Shown: piece by piece, positions 44,601 through 52,544 of the stretch
Layout: every line of letters starts with the position of its first letter
Numbering within the stretch: the stretch's first letter is position 1
Assembly: GCF_028583725.1 (NCBI RefSeq)
Contig: NZ_CP110680.1
Span: forward strand, 1,426,001 to 1,490,000
Reading direction: 5' to 3'
Source of the DNA: Cellulomonas fimi
GTDB lineage: Bacteria > Actinomycetota > Actinomycetes > Actinomycetales > Cellulomonadaceae
DNA length: 64,000 nucleotides
Translations under genes and position numbers: made by a program
Notes under the pieces: generated by a model
Told to the model about the DNA's origin: nothing
What the model saw: the letters and a program-made list of their open reading frames with translations, nothing else
The model's database searches: none

Positions 44601-45054
44601 GGCGCGCGCCGACGACCGGCGCGTCTGGGCCGACGACCTCGGCCGCGATCACGACCCCAGCGCCCTCGCCGTCGAGCAGAACGTGCTGCGGTACCGACCC
44701 GTGCCGCACCTGACCGTCCGCGTCGGCGACGACGCCCGGCCCGTGCACGTCCGGCGCGTGCTGCACGCGGCCGAGACGGCGGGGGTGCCCACGACCGTCA
44801 GCGACGTCGCCGCCGAGTCGCACACCGCCTTCGCGGAGCGCGTGGCCGCAGGCGCCGTCACCGGGCGCGTGCGCGTCGTCGGGAGGGCGCCCGGGCTGCG
44901 GGCCGCCGCCGCGCCGCACGTCGGGGAGGTCACCGTGCTCGACGGCCCGGTGCTCGCGTCGGCGTCGCGCGAGCTCCTCACCGTCGTGCGCGAGCAGGCG
45001 GTGAGCCGCACGCGCCACCGCTTCGGCCACCTGCCTCCGGCCGCCACGTCCTGA
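41644..45054 (+). CDS. putA: Bifunctional proline dehydrogenase / L-glutamate-5-semialdehyde dehydrogenase PutA
   Basis: 1,136 residues from ATG at 41644 (GAGGTG upstream); a GTG at 41569 with CAGACT 7 nt before it is an alternative, leaderless start adding 25 residues. PRODH half (about 1-480): LNLNLLGEAVLGEHEA, DYVSVKVSAV, VNLDMEEYRDL, RLKVRLVKGANLAME, YPSKALVDAAYLRLV, FATHNxx-like ASHNVYHV and EMLQGMA. ALDH half (about 520-1050): TPPWNFPVAIP, ETSGKNALVI and the catalytic Cys in GHAGQKCSAAS (C779). No DNA-binding RHH domain at the N-terminus, so it is not a self-repressor. It oxidises proline to glutamate at the membrane. A repeat array starts at its stop. Confidence 0.94.
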   Translation: MATPPDDRPARDDATGGARPDVDPGRPAPTDLVDDAVRLARRWLDRTSADETRRERATTRRLAALVGSPAGLELAVRFVDRVARPRDVHVAARELAALAASAHAADFLGPVDRAMLATGTRVATTLPGVVVPAARQRLRALVGHLVVDEDALGRHLAATRADGYRLNLNLLGEAVLGEHEAAARLARVRALVERDDVDYVSVKVSAVASQLSTWDTEGSADRVVERLLPLYEAAAEHGTFVNLDMEEYRDLALTVRVFEQLAAHAPLRTASSGIALQAYLPDAADAFDEIAGIAARRVDDGGARLKVRLVKGANLAMERVEAELHGWAQAPYPSKALVDAAYLRLVDRALDPALTRALRVGVASHNVYHVAVAHLLAQARGVGEALDVEMLQGMAPAQARAVRDDVGSVLLYTPVVARSEFDVAVSYLVRRLEENAAGENFLHAAFAGGDAAMDAQESAFRAAWAGRDLPSTAPRRVARVPGPAVPQGTSPTDSAPDGGVTETPGFANASDTDPAAAEARVWARGLVARDVAPPPGAVEVGTTQDVDRVVARAVAAAGAWAATPPERRAAILRAAAVALEQARGDLVATMVHEASKTVAEADPEVSEAVDFARYYADRADELADGSVPGAVHRPSGVTVVTPPWNFPVAIPVGSVLASLAAGSPVLVKPAPATPRCARVAMAAIQRALDDAGAPAGTLTVVLSPEGDVGRRLVTHPDVARVVLTGSIETARLFAGWRDDLDVLAETSGKNALVITPSADVDLAVADLVRSAFGHAGQKCSAASLAILVGSAGTDDRLRRQLADAVSSLRVGHSDDLATSVPPLVEPASGKLLRALTTLDAGEEWLVAPRALDVSGRLWSPGVRHGVAPGSWFHTTECFGPVLGIMRARTLDEALDWQNAVAFGLTGGLHSLDEDEITTWLDRVEVGNAYVNRGTTGAIVRRQPFGGWKASVVGPGAKAGGPHYVAQLGTWSDAPDVPADDDAWLDWARADDRRVWADDLGRDHDPSALAVEQNVLRYRPVPHLTVRVGDDARPVHVRRVLHAAETAGVPTTVSDVAAESHTAFAERVAAGAVTGRVRVVGRAPGLRAAAAPHVGEVTVLDGPVLASASRELLTVVREQAVSRTRHRFGHLPPAATS

Positions 45055-45280
45055 CGGAGACCAGCGGTGCCTGGGCCGCGCACGCGCACTCTGCTCGCGC
45101 GCCGACCCGGGCTGACACCCGCGGTGCCCGCCTCGTGCACGCGCGCTCTGCGCGCGCGCCGACTGGGCTGACCCCCGCGGTGCCTGCCTCGTGCACGCGC
45201 GCGCTGCGCGCGCGGACGGGCCGACTCTCGCGGTCCCTGCCCCGCCCACGCGCGCCCGGCGCGCACGCCGACGGGGGCGA
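45051..45280. repeat. Degenerate 53-61-bp tandem array after putA
   Basis: Four units start at 45051, 45112, 45168 and 45221. Each has CTGAC (or CCGAC), then GCGGTGCC (or GCGGTCCC), then a CGCGCGC-rich self-complementary stretch able to form a hairpin. The first unit begins on the putA stop codon. No gene lies here. Between convergent putA and the LacI gene it probably works as a repeated terminator. Confidence 0.8.
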
Positions 45281-45306
45281 CCAGGCGGAGCGCCGAGGGA
45301 GTCGCG

Positions 45307-46350
45307 TCAGGCGGACGCGCGGATGACGAGCTCGGGGGCGAAGATCAGCGGCTCGGCCGGCGCCGGGACGCCCTGGAGCTGGTCGAGCAGCCGGGCGCCG
45401 GCCGCGCGCGCCATCGCGACCACGGGCTGCACGACCGTCGTCAGCGGCGGCGTCGTCGAGGCGGCGACCCCCAGGTTGTCGTACCCGACGACGGCGATGT
45501 CGCCCGGCACCTCCTTGCCGTGCTCCGCGAGGACGCCGAGCGCGCCCGCAGCCATGAGGTCGGAGGCGATGAAGATCGCATCGAGGTCCGGGTGCCGGGA
45601 CAGCAGCTCGCGCGCCGCGATCGCGCCGGACGCGATGGTGAAGTCGCCGTAGACGACGGCGTCCTGCGACAGACCGGCCGCGCTCATGGCGTCACGCCAG
45701 CCGGCGAGCCGGTCGATGCCGGCGGACATGTCCTCGGGGCCCGAGATCGTGCCGATCCGGCGGCGGCCCAGGTCGATGAGGTGCTGCGTCGCGAGGCGCC
45801 CGCCCTCGTGGTTGTCGGTGTCGACGTACTGCACGTCGCGCTCGTCCGCGGAGAGGGGACGGCCGACGAAGACGTTGGGGACGCGCGAGGCGAGCAGCGT
45901 CCGGTCGAGCTCGTCGTCACGGTGGTGCGACACGACGATCGCGCCGTCGACGTGCCCGTTGCGCAGGTAGCGGACGGTCCGCTCGCTCTCGCCGGGACGG
46001 GCGATGACGAGCACGACCTGGATGTCGGAGTCCGCGAGCGAGCTCGACAGCCCGTTGAGCGTGCCGGCGAAGAACGGGTCGGACAGGACACGCTCGTCCG
46101 GCTCCGGCACGACGAGCGCGATGGAGTCGGTGCGCTTCGTGACGAGGGAGCGTGCGGCACGGTTCGGGGTGTAGCCGAGGTCGGCGACCGCCGCCTCGAC
46201 GGACGCGAGGGCCTCGGGCGACACGCGCAGACCACCGTTGATGGCGCGCGACGCGGTGGAGCGTGACACTCCGGCACGCTCGGCGACCTGCTCGAGCGTC
46301 GGCGCCGGGGGACGGGCGGGCTCCGTGCGGGCGGGGATGTTGTCGACCAC
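45307..46350 (-). CDS. cebR: LacI-family repressor, probable CebR
   Basis: 347 residues from GTG at 46350. HTH PTLEQVAERAGVSRSTASRAINGGLRVSPEALA, linker YTPNRAARSLVTKRTDSIAL, and sensor domain (SDPFFAGTLNGLSSSL, VVSHHRDDELDRTLLASR, VVGYDNLGVAASTTPPLTTVVQP). It lies just downstream of a three-gene sugar importer, behind a strong terminator, and the importer promoter carries a CebR-like site (49943-49956). In Streptomyces CebR represses cellobiose uptake and is released by cellobiose. Assigned by context and similarity. Confidence 0.78.
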   Translation of the reverse strand: MVDNIPARTEPARPPAPTLEQVAERAGVSRSTASRAINGGLRVSPEALASVEAAVADLGYTPNRAARSLVTKRTDSIALVVPEPDERVLSDPFFAGTLNGLSSSLADSDIQVVLVIARPGESERTVRYLRNGHVDGAIVVSHHRDDELDRTLLASRVPNVFVGRPLSADERDVQYVDTDNHEGGRLATQHLIDLGRRRIGTISGPEDMSAGIDRLAGWRDAMSAAGLSQDAVVYGDFTIASGAIAARELLSRHPDLDAIFIASDLMAAGALGVLAEHGKEVPGDIAVVGYDNLGVAASTTPPLTTVVQPVVAMARAAGARLLDQLQGVPAPAEPLIFAPELVIRASA

Positions 46351-46400
46351 CGTTGGTCTTCCCTCCTGTGGCTGCCCGGGGGCAGCGATGACGTGCTGAC

Positions 46401-46439
46401 GACAGGAGGGCGGGGTGGGGGCCACCCCGCCCTCCTGTC
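46401..46439 (-). terminator. 18-bp perfect hairpin ending the importer operon
   Basis: GACAGGAGGGCGGGGTGG and its exact reverse complement enclose a GGG loop. It lies between the last permease gene and the LacI regulator, both leftward, so the regulator is mostly transcribed separately. Confidence 0.9.
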
Positions 46440-46495
46440 CGTCGGCGCCCGCCCCGGTGCTGGAGCGGTCGACCGATAGAGCTCGGGCCGTGCCG

Positions 46496-47410
46496 TCAGC
46501 CCTTGACGGCACCCTGCATGATGCCCGCCACCAGCTGGCGACCGGCGATGAAGAACATCACGATGAGCGGGATCACGGACAGCGTGACGCCCGCCATGAT
46601 CAGCGACATGTCCTTGAAGTAGGACGCCTGGAGCAGCTGGACGGCCACCGGGAGCGTCGGGTTCGCGGGGCCGAGGAAGATGAACGGCCCGAAGAAGGCG
46701 GTCCACGACCCGACGAAGGCGAACAGGCCGAGCATGAACGCCGCCGGCCGCGCCGCGGGGAGCGCGACGTGCCAGAACGTCCGGATCATCGACGCACCGT
46801 CCACGCGGGCGGCCTCGATGAGCTCGTAGGGCAGCGCCGACTCGAGGTACTGGGTCATCCAGAACACGCCGAACGCCGTGACCAGGCCGGGCACGATGAT
46901 CGAGGTGAGCTGGCCCACCCAGCCGAGCTTCGACATCAGGATGAACAGCGGGACGACGCCGAGCTGCGTCGGGACCGCCGTGGTCGCGATGACGAAGACG
47001 AGCAGCGGGCCCCGACCGCGGAACCGGAGCTTCGAGAAGGAGAAGCCGGCCAGCGTCGAGAACAGCACCACGGAGACCGAGGTGATGACGGCGACGATGA
47101 CGGAGTTGCCCAGCGCGGTCCAGAACTGGATGTCCGAGGACAGCACGCGGTTGACGTTGTCCCAGAAGTGACCCTGCGGGATGAGCGACGGGATCGGGTT
47201 CCGGGCGATGTCCTCCGCCGTCGACGACGCGAAGAGGAACGCGTAGTACAGCGGCAGCGCCGACCCGAGGATCGCGACCGTGAGCAGGACGTAGGTGACC
47301 CAGCCCGGACGACGCTCGGCGCCCTGGGCGACGGTGCGCTTGCGCGCGGCCGCCCGCGCTGCACCCTTGCCCGCGGTCTGCGAGATGACGGGGACGGAGG
47401 GGGCGCTCAT
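46496..47410 (-). CDS. cebG: Sugar ABC transporter permease (CebG-like)
   Basis: 304 residues. A 35-residue basic tail, then six helices with ILGSALPLYYAFLFASST, LRFRGRGPLLVFVIATTAVP and the EAA loop YELIEAARVDGASMIRTFWH; ends AGRQLVAGIMQGAVKG, the MalG-type end. Overlaps the stop of the other permease by 4 nt. Probable cello-oligosaccharide importer component. Confidence 0.85.
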   Translation of the reverse strand: MSAPSVPVISQTAGKGAARAAARKRTVAQGAERRPGWVTYVLLTVAILGSALPLYYAFLFASSTAEDIARNPIPSLIPQGHFWDNVNRVLSSDIQFWTALGNSVIVAVITSVSVVLFSTLAGFSFSKLRFRGRGPLLVFVIATTAVPTQLGVVPLFILMSKLGWVGQLTSIIVPGLVTAFGVFWMTQYLESALPYELIEAARVDGASMIRTFWHVALPAARPAAFMLGLFAFVGSWTAFFGPFIFLGPANPTLPVAVQLLQASYFKDMSLIMAGVTLSVIPLIVMFFIAGRQLVAGIMQGAVKG

Positions 47411-48414
47411 CGCCGGACCTTCTTTCGGGACTTCGACGCGTTGTCAGAGGCGATGCGCTTCGTCAGCGAGAAGTTGATCAGGCCGACGATCACGATGATG
47501 AGGAAGAGGATCCAGGCGACGGCGGCTGCGCGGCCGAAGCTCTTCTGGTTGCCCCATCCGACCTCGTAGATGTACATCGTCGCCGTCATCCACTGACGGC
47601 TCGGGCCACCCTGGCCGAGCTGGTCGAACAGGCGCGGCTCGTCGAAGATCTGCAGGCCACCGATGGTGGACGTGATGACGACGAAGATGATCGTCGGGCG
47701 CAGCATCGGCACCGTGATCGAGAAGAACTGACGCACGCGCGACGCGCCGTCGATGACCGCGGCCTCGTACAGGTCGCGCGGGATCGCCTGCATGGCCGCG
47801 AGGAGGATCAGCGTGTTGTAGCCGGTCCAGCGGAAGTTGACCATGGTCGCGATCGCGACGTGGCTCGGGAACACCTGCGAGTGCCAGCCGATGGGGCTGA
47901 GGCCGATGTCCTTGAGCAGCGTGTTGATGATGCCGGTCTGGTCGGCGAAGAGCCGGCCGAAGATGAGGGAGACCGCGACGGGGGCGACGACGTAGGGCAG
48001 GAGCACGCCCATGCGCCAGAACGTCTTGGCACGCAGGTTCGCGTCGAGGAGCGCGGCGAGGACGATCGCGACCATGAGCTGGGGGATCGTCGAGATCAGG
48101 AAGATCGAGAAGGTGTTGCGGATGCCCTTCCAGAAGTTCGGCTCCTGGAGGACGTACGCGAAGTTCTCGAAGCCGACGAAGTCGCCCTGGCCCGCGATGA
48201 GGTGCCAGTCGTGCATCGACACCCACGCCGTGTAGAGCAGCGGGAAGAGGCCCGTCACCCCGAAGAGGATGAAGAACGGGGAGATGTAGAGGTACGGGGA
48301 GAGCTTGACGTCCCAGCGACCGAGGTTCTGGCTGAAGCCGACCCGACGGGGTGCCCTGGGCGGGCTGCTGGCGACGCGCCGGTCGAGTCTCGGCGGCGTG
48401 GTGGAGGTGGCCAT
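47407..48414 (-). CDS. cebF: Sugar ABC transporter permease (CebF-like)
   Basis: 335 residues from ATG at 48414. Begins with an Arg-rich tail, then PYLYISPFFILFGVTGLFPLLYTAWVSM, FVGFENFAYVLQEPNFWKGIRNT, EAA loop RDLYEAAVIDGASRVRQFFS, and SIGG-like GGLQIFDEPRLF typical of CebF/MalF permeases. Partner of the 46496-47410 protein. The operon lacks an ATPase gene, consistent with a shared MsiK. Confidence 0.85.
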   Translation of the reverse strand: MATSTTPPRLDRRVASSPPRAPRRVGFSQNLGRWDVKLSPYLYISPFFILFGVTGLFPLLYTAWVSMHDWHLIAGQGDFVGFENFAYVLQEPNFWKGIRNTFSIFLISTIPQLMVAIVLAALLDANLRAKTFWRMGVLLPYVVAPVAVSLIFGRLFADQTGIINTLLKDIGLSPIGWHSQVFPSHVAIATMVNFRWTGYNTLILLAAMQAIPRDLYEAAVIDGASRVRQFFSITVPMLRPTIIFVVITSTIGGLQIFDEPRLFDQLGQGGPSRQWMTATMYIYEVGWGNQKSFGRAAAVAWILFLIIVIVGLINFSLTKRIASDNASKSRKKVRR

Positions 48415-48455
48415 CGATAGTCCTTCGGTGCTGTTGGGGCGAAGCCTACGCGGCG

Positions 48456-48491
48456 GGGGCCGGGCCGATGGAGATCCATCGACCCGGCCCC
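48456..48491 (-). terminator. Intercistronic hairpin after the binding-protein gene
   Basis: GGGGCCGGG-c-CGATGG, loop AGAT, CCATCG-a-CCCGGCCCC: 15 paired bases with one mismatch, 8 nt past the stop of the binding-protein gene and 42 nt before the permease start. Same position as 33797-33832 in the other sugar operon. Confidence 0.8.
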
Positions 48492-48498
48492 GTCAGCG

Positions 48499-49806
48499 TC
48501 AGCCCAGAGCGGAGACCGCCTGGATGGCCGCGTCCCACTGAGCGGCCGGGTCGCCGCCGTTGACGTCGACCTCGACCAGCGCGTTGTTGAACGCGTCGTT
48601 CACGGCGAAGAAGTTCGGGCCCTTGTAGACCTTCGTGATGCCCTGCGCACGGTTGGCGAGGATCTCACCGGCCGGGGCGTTGTTGAAGAACTCGTTCGTC
48701 GAGGAGAGGAGCTCGTCGGACTCGAGGGCCTCGACCTGGCTCGGGAAGGTGCCCTTGTCGGCGTAGGCCTTGAGCTGCTGCTCCGGGGCCGTCAGCCACG
48801 CGGCGAGCTTCTTCGCCTCCTCCGTGTGCGCACCCTGCTCGGGCACCGTCAGGAAGGAGCCGCCCCAGTTGCCGGCACCGCCGGGGAAGACGTCGGCGAT
48901 GTCCCAGCCGGTGACGCCGGCCGAGTTGTTCTCGATGACGCCGAGCATCCAGCCCGGGGCGAGCATCGTCGCGAACGCCGAGTCGGCGCTCTGGAACGAG
49001 GCGTTCCAGTCGTCGCTCCACTGCTGCAGGTGCGCCGACAGGTTGTCCGTGGCCGCAGCCTGGACGACCTGGTCGTAGATCTCCTTGATGCGCGGGTTGT
49101 CAGCCGCGATCACGGTGTTGTCGGAGGGGTCCTCGTACGGGGCCTCCTCCTGGTTGATCATGCCCTGCCAGATGGCGCCGGCCGAGTCGAACCACGGCTT
49201 GCCCGTCGCGTCGACGTACTGCTTGCCGACCTTGAAGTACTGGTCCCAGCCGCCACCGTTCTCGGAGAGCAGCGCGGCGACCGCGGCGCGGTCCGTGGGC
49301 AGGCCCGCGGCACCGAACAGGTCGGCGCGGTACGCGACGGCCTCGGGGCCGATGTCGGTGCCGTAGCCGATGAGCTTGCCGTCGGCCGTCGTGGCCTGCG
49401 CGGCCTTCCAGTCGAGCCAGCGGCCCTCGACGTCGGGGGAGTTCAGGTCGACGAACTTGTCCGGGTACTGCAGGAGCTCGGGGAGCCAGTCGACCTCGAT
49501 GGCCTCGATGTCCGACAGGCCGGAGCCCGCGGCGAGACGCGTGTTGAGGTTGTCGCGGGCCTCGTTCGAGGTCGCGGCCTTCTTGTGCTCGATGGTGATG
49601 CCGGGGTTGGCGGCCTCGTACTCCTCGAAGAGCTCGTCGGTGTAGCCGAACTCGTTGAACGTCGCGACCGTGAGGGTGATGTTGCCGCCGTCGGACGAGT
49701 CGTCGTCCGTGTCGTCACCCGAGCCGGTCGAGCAGGCCGTGGCGAGGAGGGCGATGCCCGTGACCCCGGCCGCAGCCGCCCACATCTTGCGTGTGGTCTT
49801 GCGCAC
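48499..49806 (-). CDS. cebE: Sugar-binding lipoprotein (CebE-like)
   Basis: 435 residues, GTG at 49806 with AAGGGAG 6 nt upstream. Lipobox LLATAC at about residue 20-25, an acidic spacer, then ITLTVATFNEFGYTDELFEEYEAANPGI as in CebE proteins, GLSDIEAIEVDWLPELL, GWMLGVIENNSAGVTGWDIADVFPGGA and NWGGSFLTVPEQG. It should capture cello-oligosaccharides outside the cell. A CebR-type operator overlaps its promoter. Substrate inferred from homology, operator and the cellulolytic setting. Confidence 0.82.
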   Translation of the reverse strand: MRKTTRKMWAAAAGVTGIALLATACSTGSGDDTDDDSSDGGNITLTVATFNEFGYTDELFEEYEAANPGITIEHKKAATSNEARDNLNTRLAAGSGLSDIEAIEVDWLPELLQYPDKFVDLNSPDVEGRWLDWKAAQATTADGKLIGYGTDIGPEAVAYRADLFGAAGLPTDRAAVAALLSENGGGWDQYFKVGKQYVDATGKPWFDSAGAIWQGMINQEEAPYEDPSDNTVIAADNPRIKEIYDQVVQAAATDNLSAHLQQWSDDWNASFQSADSAFATMLAPGWMLGVIENNSAGVTGWDIADVFPGGAGNWGGSFLTVPEQGAHTEEAKKLAAWLTAPEQQLKAYADKGTFPSQVEALESDELLSSTNEFFNNAPAGEILANRAQGITKVYKGPNFFAVNDAFNNALVEVDVNGGDPAAQWDAAIQAVSALG

Positions 49807-49942
49807 TATGACTCCCTTGTCAGTCGGACGGCGTCCTCGCCGTACCCCTGGGGCATCCTTCGACCGTCTGCCGCAGGGGGCGCTGACGGGCGTCGGACGT
49901 GGGCCTGGTGGACCCCGCGCAGGAGCGTCCTTCCGCAGAATG

Positions 49943-49956
49943 TAGGAGCGTTCCCA
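49943..49956 (-). promoter_or_regulatory. CebR-like operator before the binding-protein gene
   Basis: On the minus strand the site reads TGGGAACGCTCCTA, matching the Streptomyces CebR box TGGGAGCGCTCCCA at 12 of 14 positions. It overlaps a TACATT -10-like hexamer, so repression by steric block is expected. AGGAGCGTCC at 49921-49930 looks like a second, partial half-site. Between here and 50091 no gene is seen. Confidence 0.65.
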
Positions 49957-50091
49957 CGCGCTGGATGAACTGTCGCCCGCTGCTGGATGAGTGTCAAGGA
50001 CGTGCGTGGCCGAAACCTGCGTGGTAGCGATCCCACACCCACGTCTTCGCAGGTCAGAGCGCTGTCGGGGCGTCCCCGTGTTACCGAATCG

Positions 50092-50613
50092 TTACGGCTG
50101 CTCGGCCCGTCCGTGATCTGCCAGCCACCGGTCGGCGACCTGCTGCTCCACACCCAGAGCACCACGAATCGCCCGAGCCGCCGCTTCCTCCACCGCCGAC
50201 CCGAACAACGGGATCTGCGCCTGCAGGTCGCCGTCGTACACGAGCCGCGTCGCGGACGGTCCCACGGGCTGCAGAGCGCAGCGGCCCGTGAGCCGGACCG
50301 GGGCGCCGGCGATCTCGACGACCACCGTCCCCGCGCGCTCGCCGTCGGCCTGCGGCGCGTCCCACGCCTCGACCAGCCGCACGTCGATCCGGTTCCCGAC
50401 GAACCCGCGCACCTGCGCCGGGATCTGGTCGGACGGCAGCGCACGGCGCGTCGCGACCGTGAACGCCTCGTCGGCGGTCCCCGTCACGTCCACCTGGTGC
50501 TCGATCGCGCCGCTCGCCACGACCTTCTCCTCGACGTAGCGAGGGTCGGCCAGCATGCGTCCGGCGGACGTCGCGTCCGTGGCCAGGTCGAGCGTCACGC
50601 TCAGGTGCAGCAC
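50092..50613 (-). CDS. DUF2505 (START-like) protein
   Basis: 173 residues from GTG at 50613; GGGGAGG lies 6 nt upstream. The pattern MLADPRYVEEKVVASGAIEHQVDV, RRALPSDQIPAQVRGFVG, VVVEIAGAPVRLTGRCALQP and LVYDGDLQAQIPLFGSAVEEAA is that of DUF2505, a helix-grip fold that could hold a hydrophobic ligand. Widespread in actinobacteria and of unknown function. Divergent from pdtaS. Confidence 0.85.
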   Translation of the reverse strand: MLHLSVTLDLATDATSAGRMLADPRYVEEKVVASGAIEHQVDVTGTADEAFTVATRRALPSDQIPAQVRGFVGNRIDVRLVEAWDAPQADGERAGTVVVEIAGAPVRLTGRCALQPVGPSATRLVYDGDLQAQIPLFGSAVEEAAARAIRGALGVEQQVADRWLADHGRAEQP

Positions 50614-50853
50614 CGTGGTCCTCCCCGTCCTCGTGGGCCGCGGTCCGCGGCCGGCGACGGGCCCGCGGGCCCGCGTCGCGTCGTGTGGACGAAGGCTAGT
50701 CGCCCGTCCGCCCGCCGGCGCGGAGACACCTCGGACGCGGCCGACGGCGTGCCCCGCTCCGCGTGCGCGCGCACGCCGGCTCGCCCGCAGCGACGCGGTG
50801 TCGCCGACGGGTGCGCGGGTCCCGCCCACCGCTGCGGCACCTACGCTGGAGCC

Positions 50854-52335
50854 GTGTCCACGCTGAGCACGCTCGTCGCCCGCCACGCCTCGCTCGACGT
50901 CGCCGACCTCGAGTGGCTCCACCTGCTCGTCGGCGACTGGCAGGTCGTGTCCGACCTGGCGTTCGCCGACCTCGTGCTGTGGCTCCCGACGGACGACGAC
51001 GACTTCGTCGCGATCGCGCAGTGCCGCCCGTCGACCGGCGCGACCGTGCACTACGACGACGTCGTCGGCTCGCTCGCGCCCGAGGGGCAGCGGCCCCAGC
51101 TGCGCCGGGCGCTCGAGGAGCGGGCGCCGCAGCGTTCGCGCGAGCCGCGCTGGTTCGGGTCCTACGCGGTGCGCGAGGAGGCCGTCCCCGTCGTGCGGCG
51201 CGGCCGTGCCGTCGCCGTGATCGCCCGGCAGACCAACCTCGGCGGCGCGCGCACGCCGAGCCGCCTCGAGCTCAACTACGTCGAGGCCGCCGACGAGATC
51301 TTCGGGATGATCGCGCGCGGCGAGTTCCCCGCGACCGACGCGCCCACCGGCCCGCGTCGCGGCGCACCCCGCGTCGGCGACGGGCTCGTGCGGCTCAACT
51401 CGGAGGGCGAGGTCCTCTACGCCAGCCCCAACGCCCTGTCGTGCTTCCACCGGCTCGGCGCGCTCGGCGACCTCGTGGGACGCTCGCTCGTCGAGGTCAC
51501 CGCCGACCTCGTGGAGCAGAGCGCGACCGTCGACGAGTCGATGCCGCTCGTGCTCATGGGGCGCGCGCCGTGGCGGACCGACGTCGAGGCCCGCGGCGTC
51601 GCGCTGTCGCTGCGCGCGGTGCCGCTCACCGAGCACGGGCAGCGGCTCGGTGCGGTCCTGCTGTGCCGGGACGTGTCCGAGCTGCGGCGGCGCGAGCGCG
51701 AGCTCATCACCAAGGACGCGACGATCCGCGAGATCCACCACCGCGTGAAGAACAACCTGCAGACCGTCGCGGCGCTGCTGCGCCTGCAGTCGCGGCGCAT
51801 GAGCTCGCCCGAGGCGCGTGAGGCGCTGGGCGAGGCGATGCGGCGGGTCGCGACGATCGCGCTCGTCCACGAGACGCTGTCGCAGACGCTCGACGAGAGC
51901 GTGCCGTTCGACGACCTGGTCGGTCGCAGCCTGCGGCTCGCCGCCGACGTGGCGACCGCGGGCGCGCACGTGCGCACCGTCGTCAAGGGATCGTTCGGCT
52001 CCGTGCCCGCCGAGGACGCGACCGCGCTCGCGCTCGTCCTGACCGAGCTCGTCACGAACGCCGTCGAGCACGGCTTCGACGGCCGCGAGTCGGGCACGGT
52101 GGAGATCGTCGTCGACCGCGACGGCGACGACCTGCGCGTCGAGGTCGCCGACGACGGCGCGGGCCTGCCGCCCGACCGGGGGGCCGGCACGGGTCTGGGC
52201 ACCCAGATCGTGTCGACGCTGGTCACCAACGAGATGGGCGGCACCATCGCGTGGGGCGCCCGTGACGGTGGCGGGACGTCGGTCGTCATCGAGGCGCGGC
52301 TGCGGCACGGGCGGGACGCTGCCGTCGTCCTGTGA
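50854..52335 (+). CDS. pdtaS: PdtaS-type sensor histidine kinase
   Basis: 493 residues from GTG at 50854. A GAF domain (about 5-165), a PAS domain (about 180-285), then a HisKA_2 dimerisation domain with the phospho-acceptor in IREIHHRVKNNLQTVAALLRL (His near 294) and an HWE-like ATPase (LVLTELVTNAVEHGF, VEVADDGAGLP, GTGLGTQIV). Soluble. In M. tuberculosis PdtaS (Rv3220c) is encoded tail-to-tail with whiB1, as here, and signals to the RNA-binding antiterminator PdtaR. TACGCT ends 6 nt before the start, so leaderless. Confidence 0.9.
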   Translation: MSTLSTLVARHASLDVADLEWLHLLVGDWQVVSDLAFADLVLWLPTDDDDFVAIAQCRPSTGATVHYDDVVGSLAPEGQRPQLRRALEERAPQRSREPRWFGSYAVREEAVPVVRRGRAVAVIARQTNLGGARTPSRLELNYVEAADEIFGMIARGEFPATDAPTGPRRGAPRVGDGLVRLNSEGEVLYASPNALSCFHRLGALGDLVGRSLVEVTADLVEQSATVDESMPLVLMGRAPWRTDVEARGVALSLRAVPLTEHGQRLGAVLLCRDVSELRRRERELITKDATIREIHHRVKNNLQTVAALLRLQSRRMSSPEAREALGEAMRRVATIALVHETLSQTLDESVPFDDLVGRSLRLAADVATAGAHVRTVVKGSFGSVPAEDATALALVLTELVTNAVEHGFDGRESGTVEIVVDRDGDDLRVEVADDGAGLPPDRGAGTGLGTQIVSTLVTNEMGGTIAWGARDGGGTSVVIEARLRHGRDAAVVL

Positions 52336-52487
52336 GCGCGCGCCGGCGGCCGACGTGAACGGGTGGCGACCGGCAGGTGGCCGCGCGAGGACGGACGCGG
52401 GCTGGTGGGCGTCGAGGACCAGGGCGGGCCGCGCGGGCCGTCCGGTGCGCGGGAGGCCGCCGCGGTCGTCGGGGGTGGACAGACGAC

Positions 52488-52522
52488 GAGCCGGCCGCAC
52501 CCCGGGAGGGTACGGCCGGCTC
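52488..52522. terminator. Convergent terminator between pdtaS and whiB1
   Basis: GAGCCGGCCG (52488-52497) and CGGCCGGCTC (52513-52522) form a perfect 10-bp stem, 15-nt loop. It lies between convergent genes and can serve both. Confidence 0.8.
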
Positions 52523-52544
52523 GGTGAGCTGCGGTGCTGCCGGG

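Noticed and set aside
50083..50098. GTTAC-n6-GTTAC as a regulatory site
   Set aside because: It lies at the 3' end of the DUF2505 gene and includes its stop codon; no promoter is expected there.
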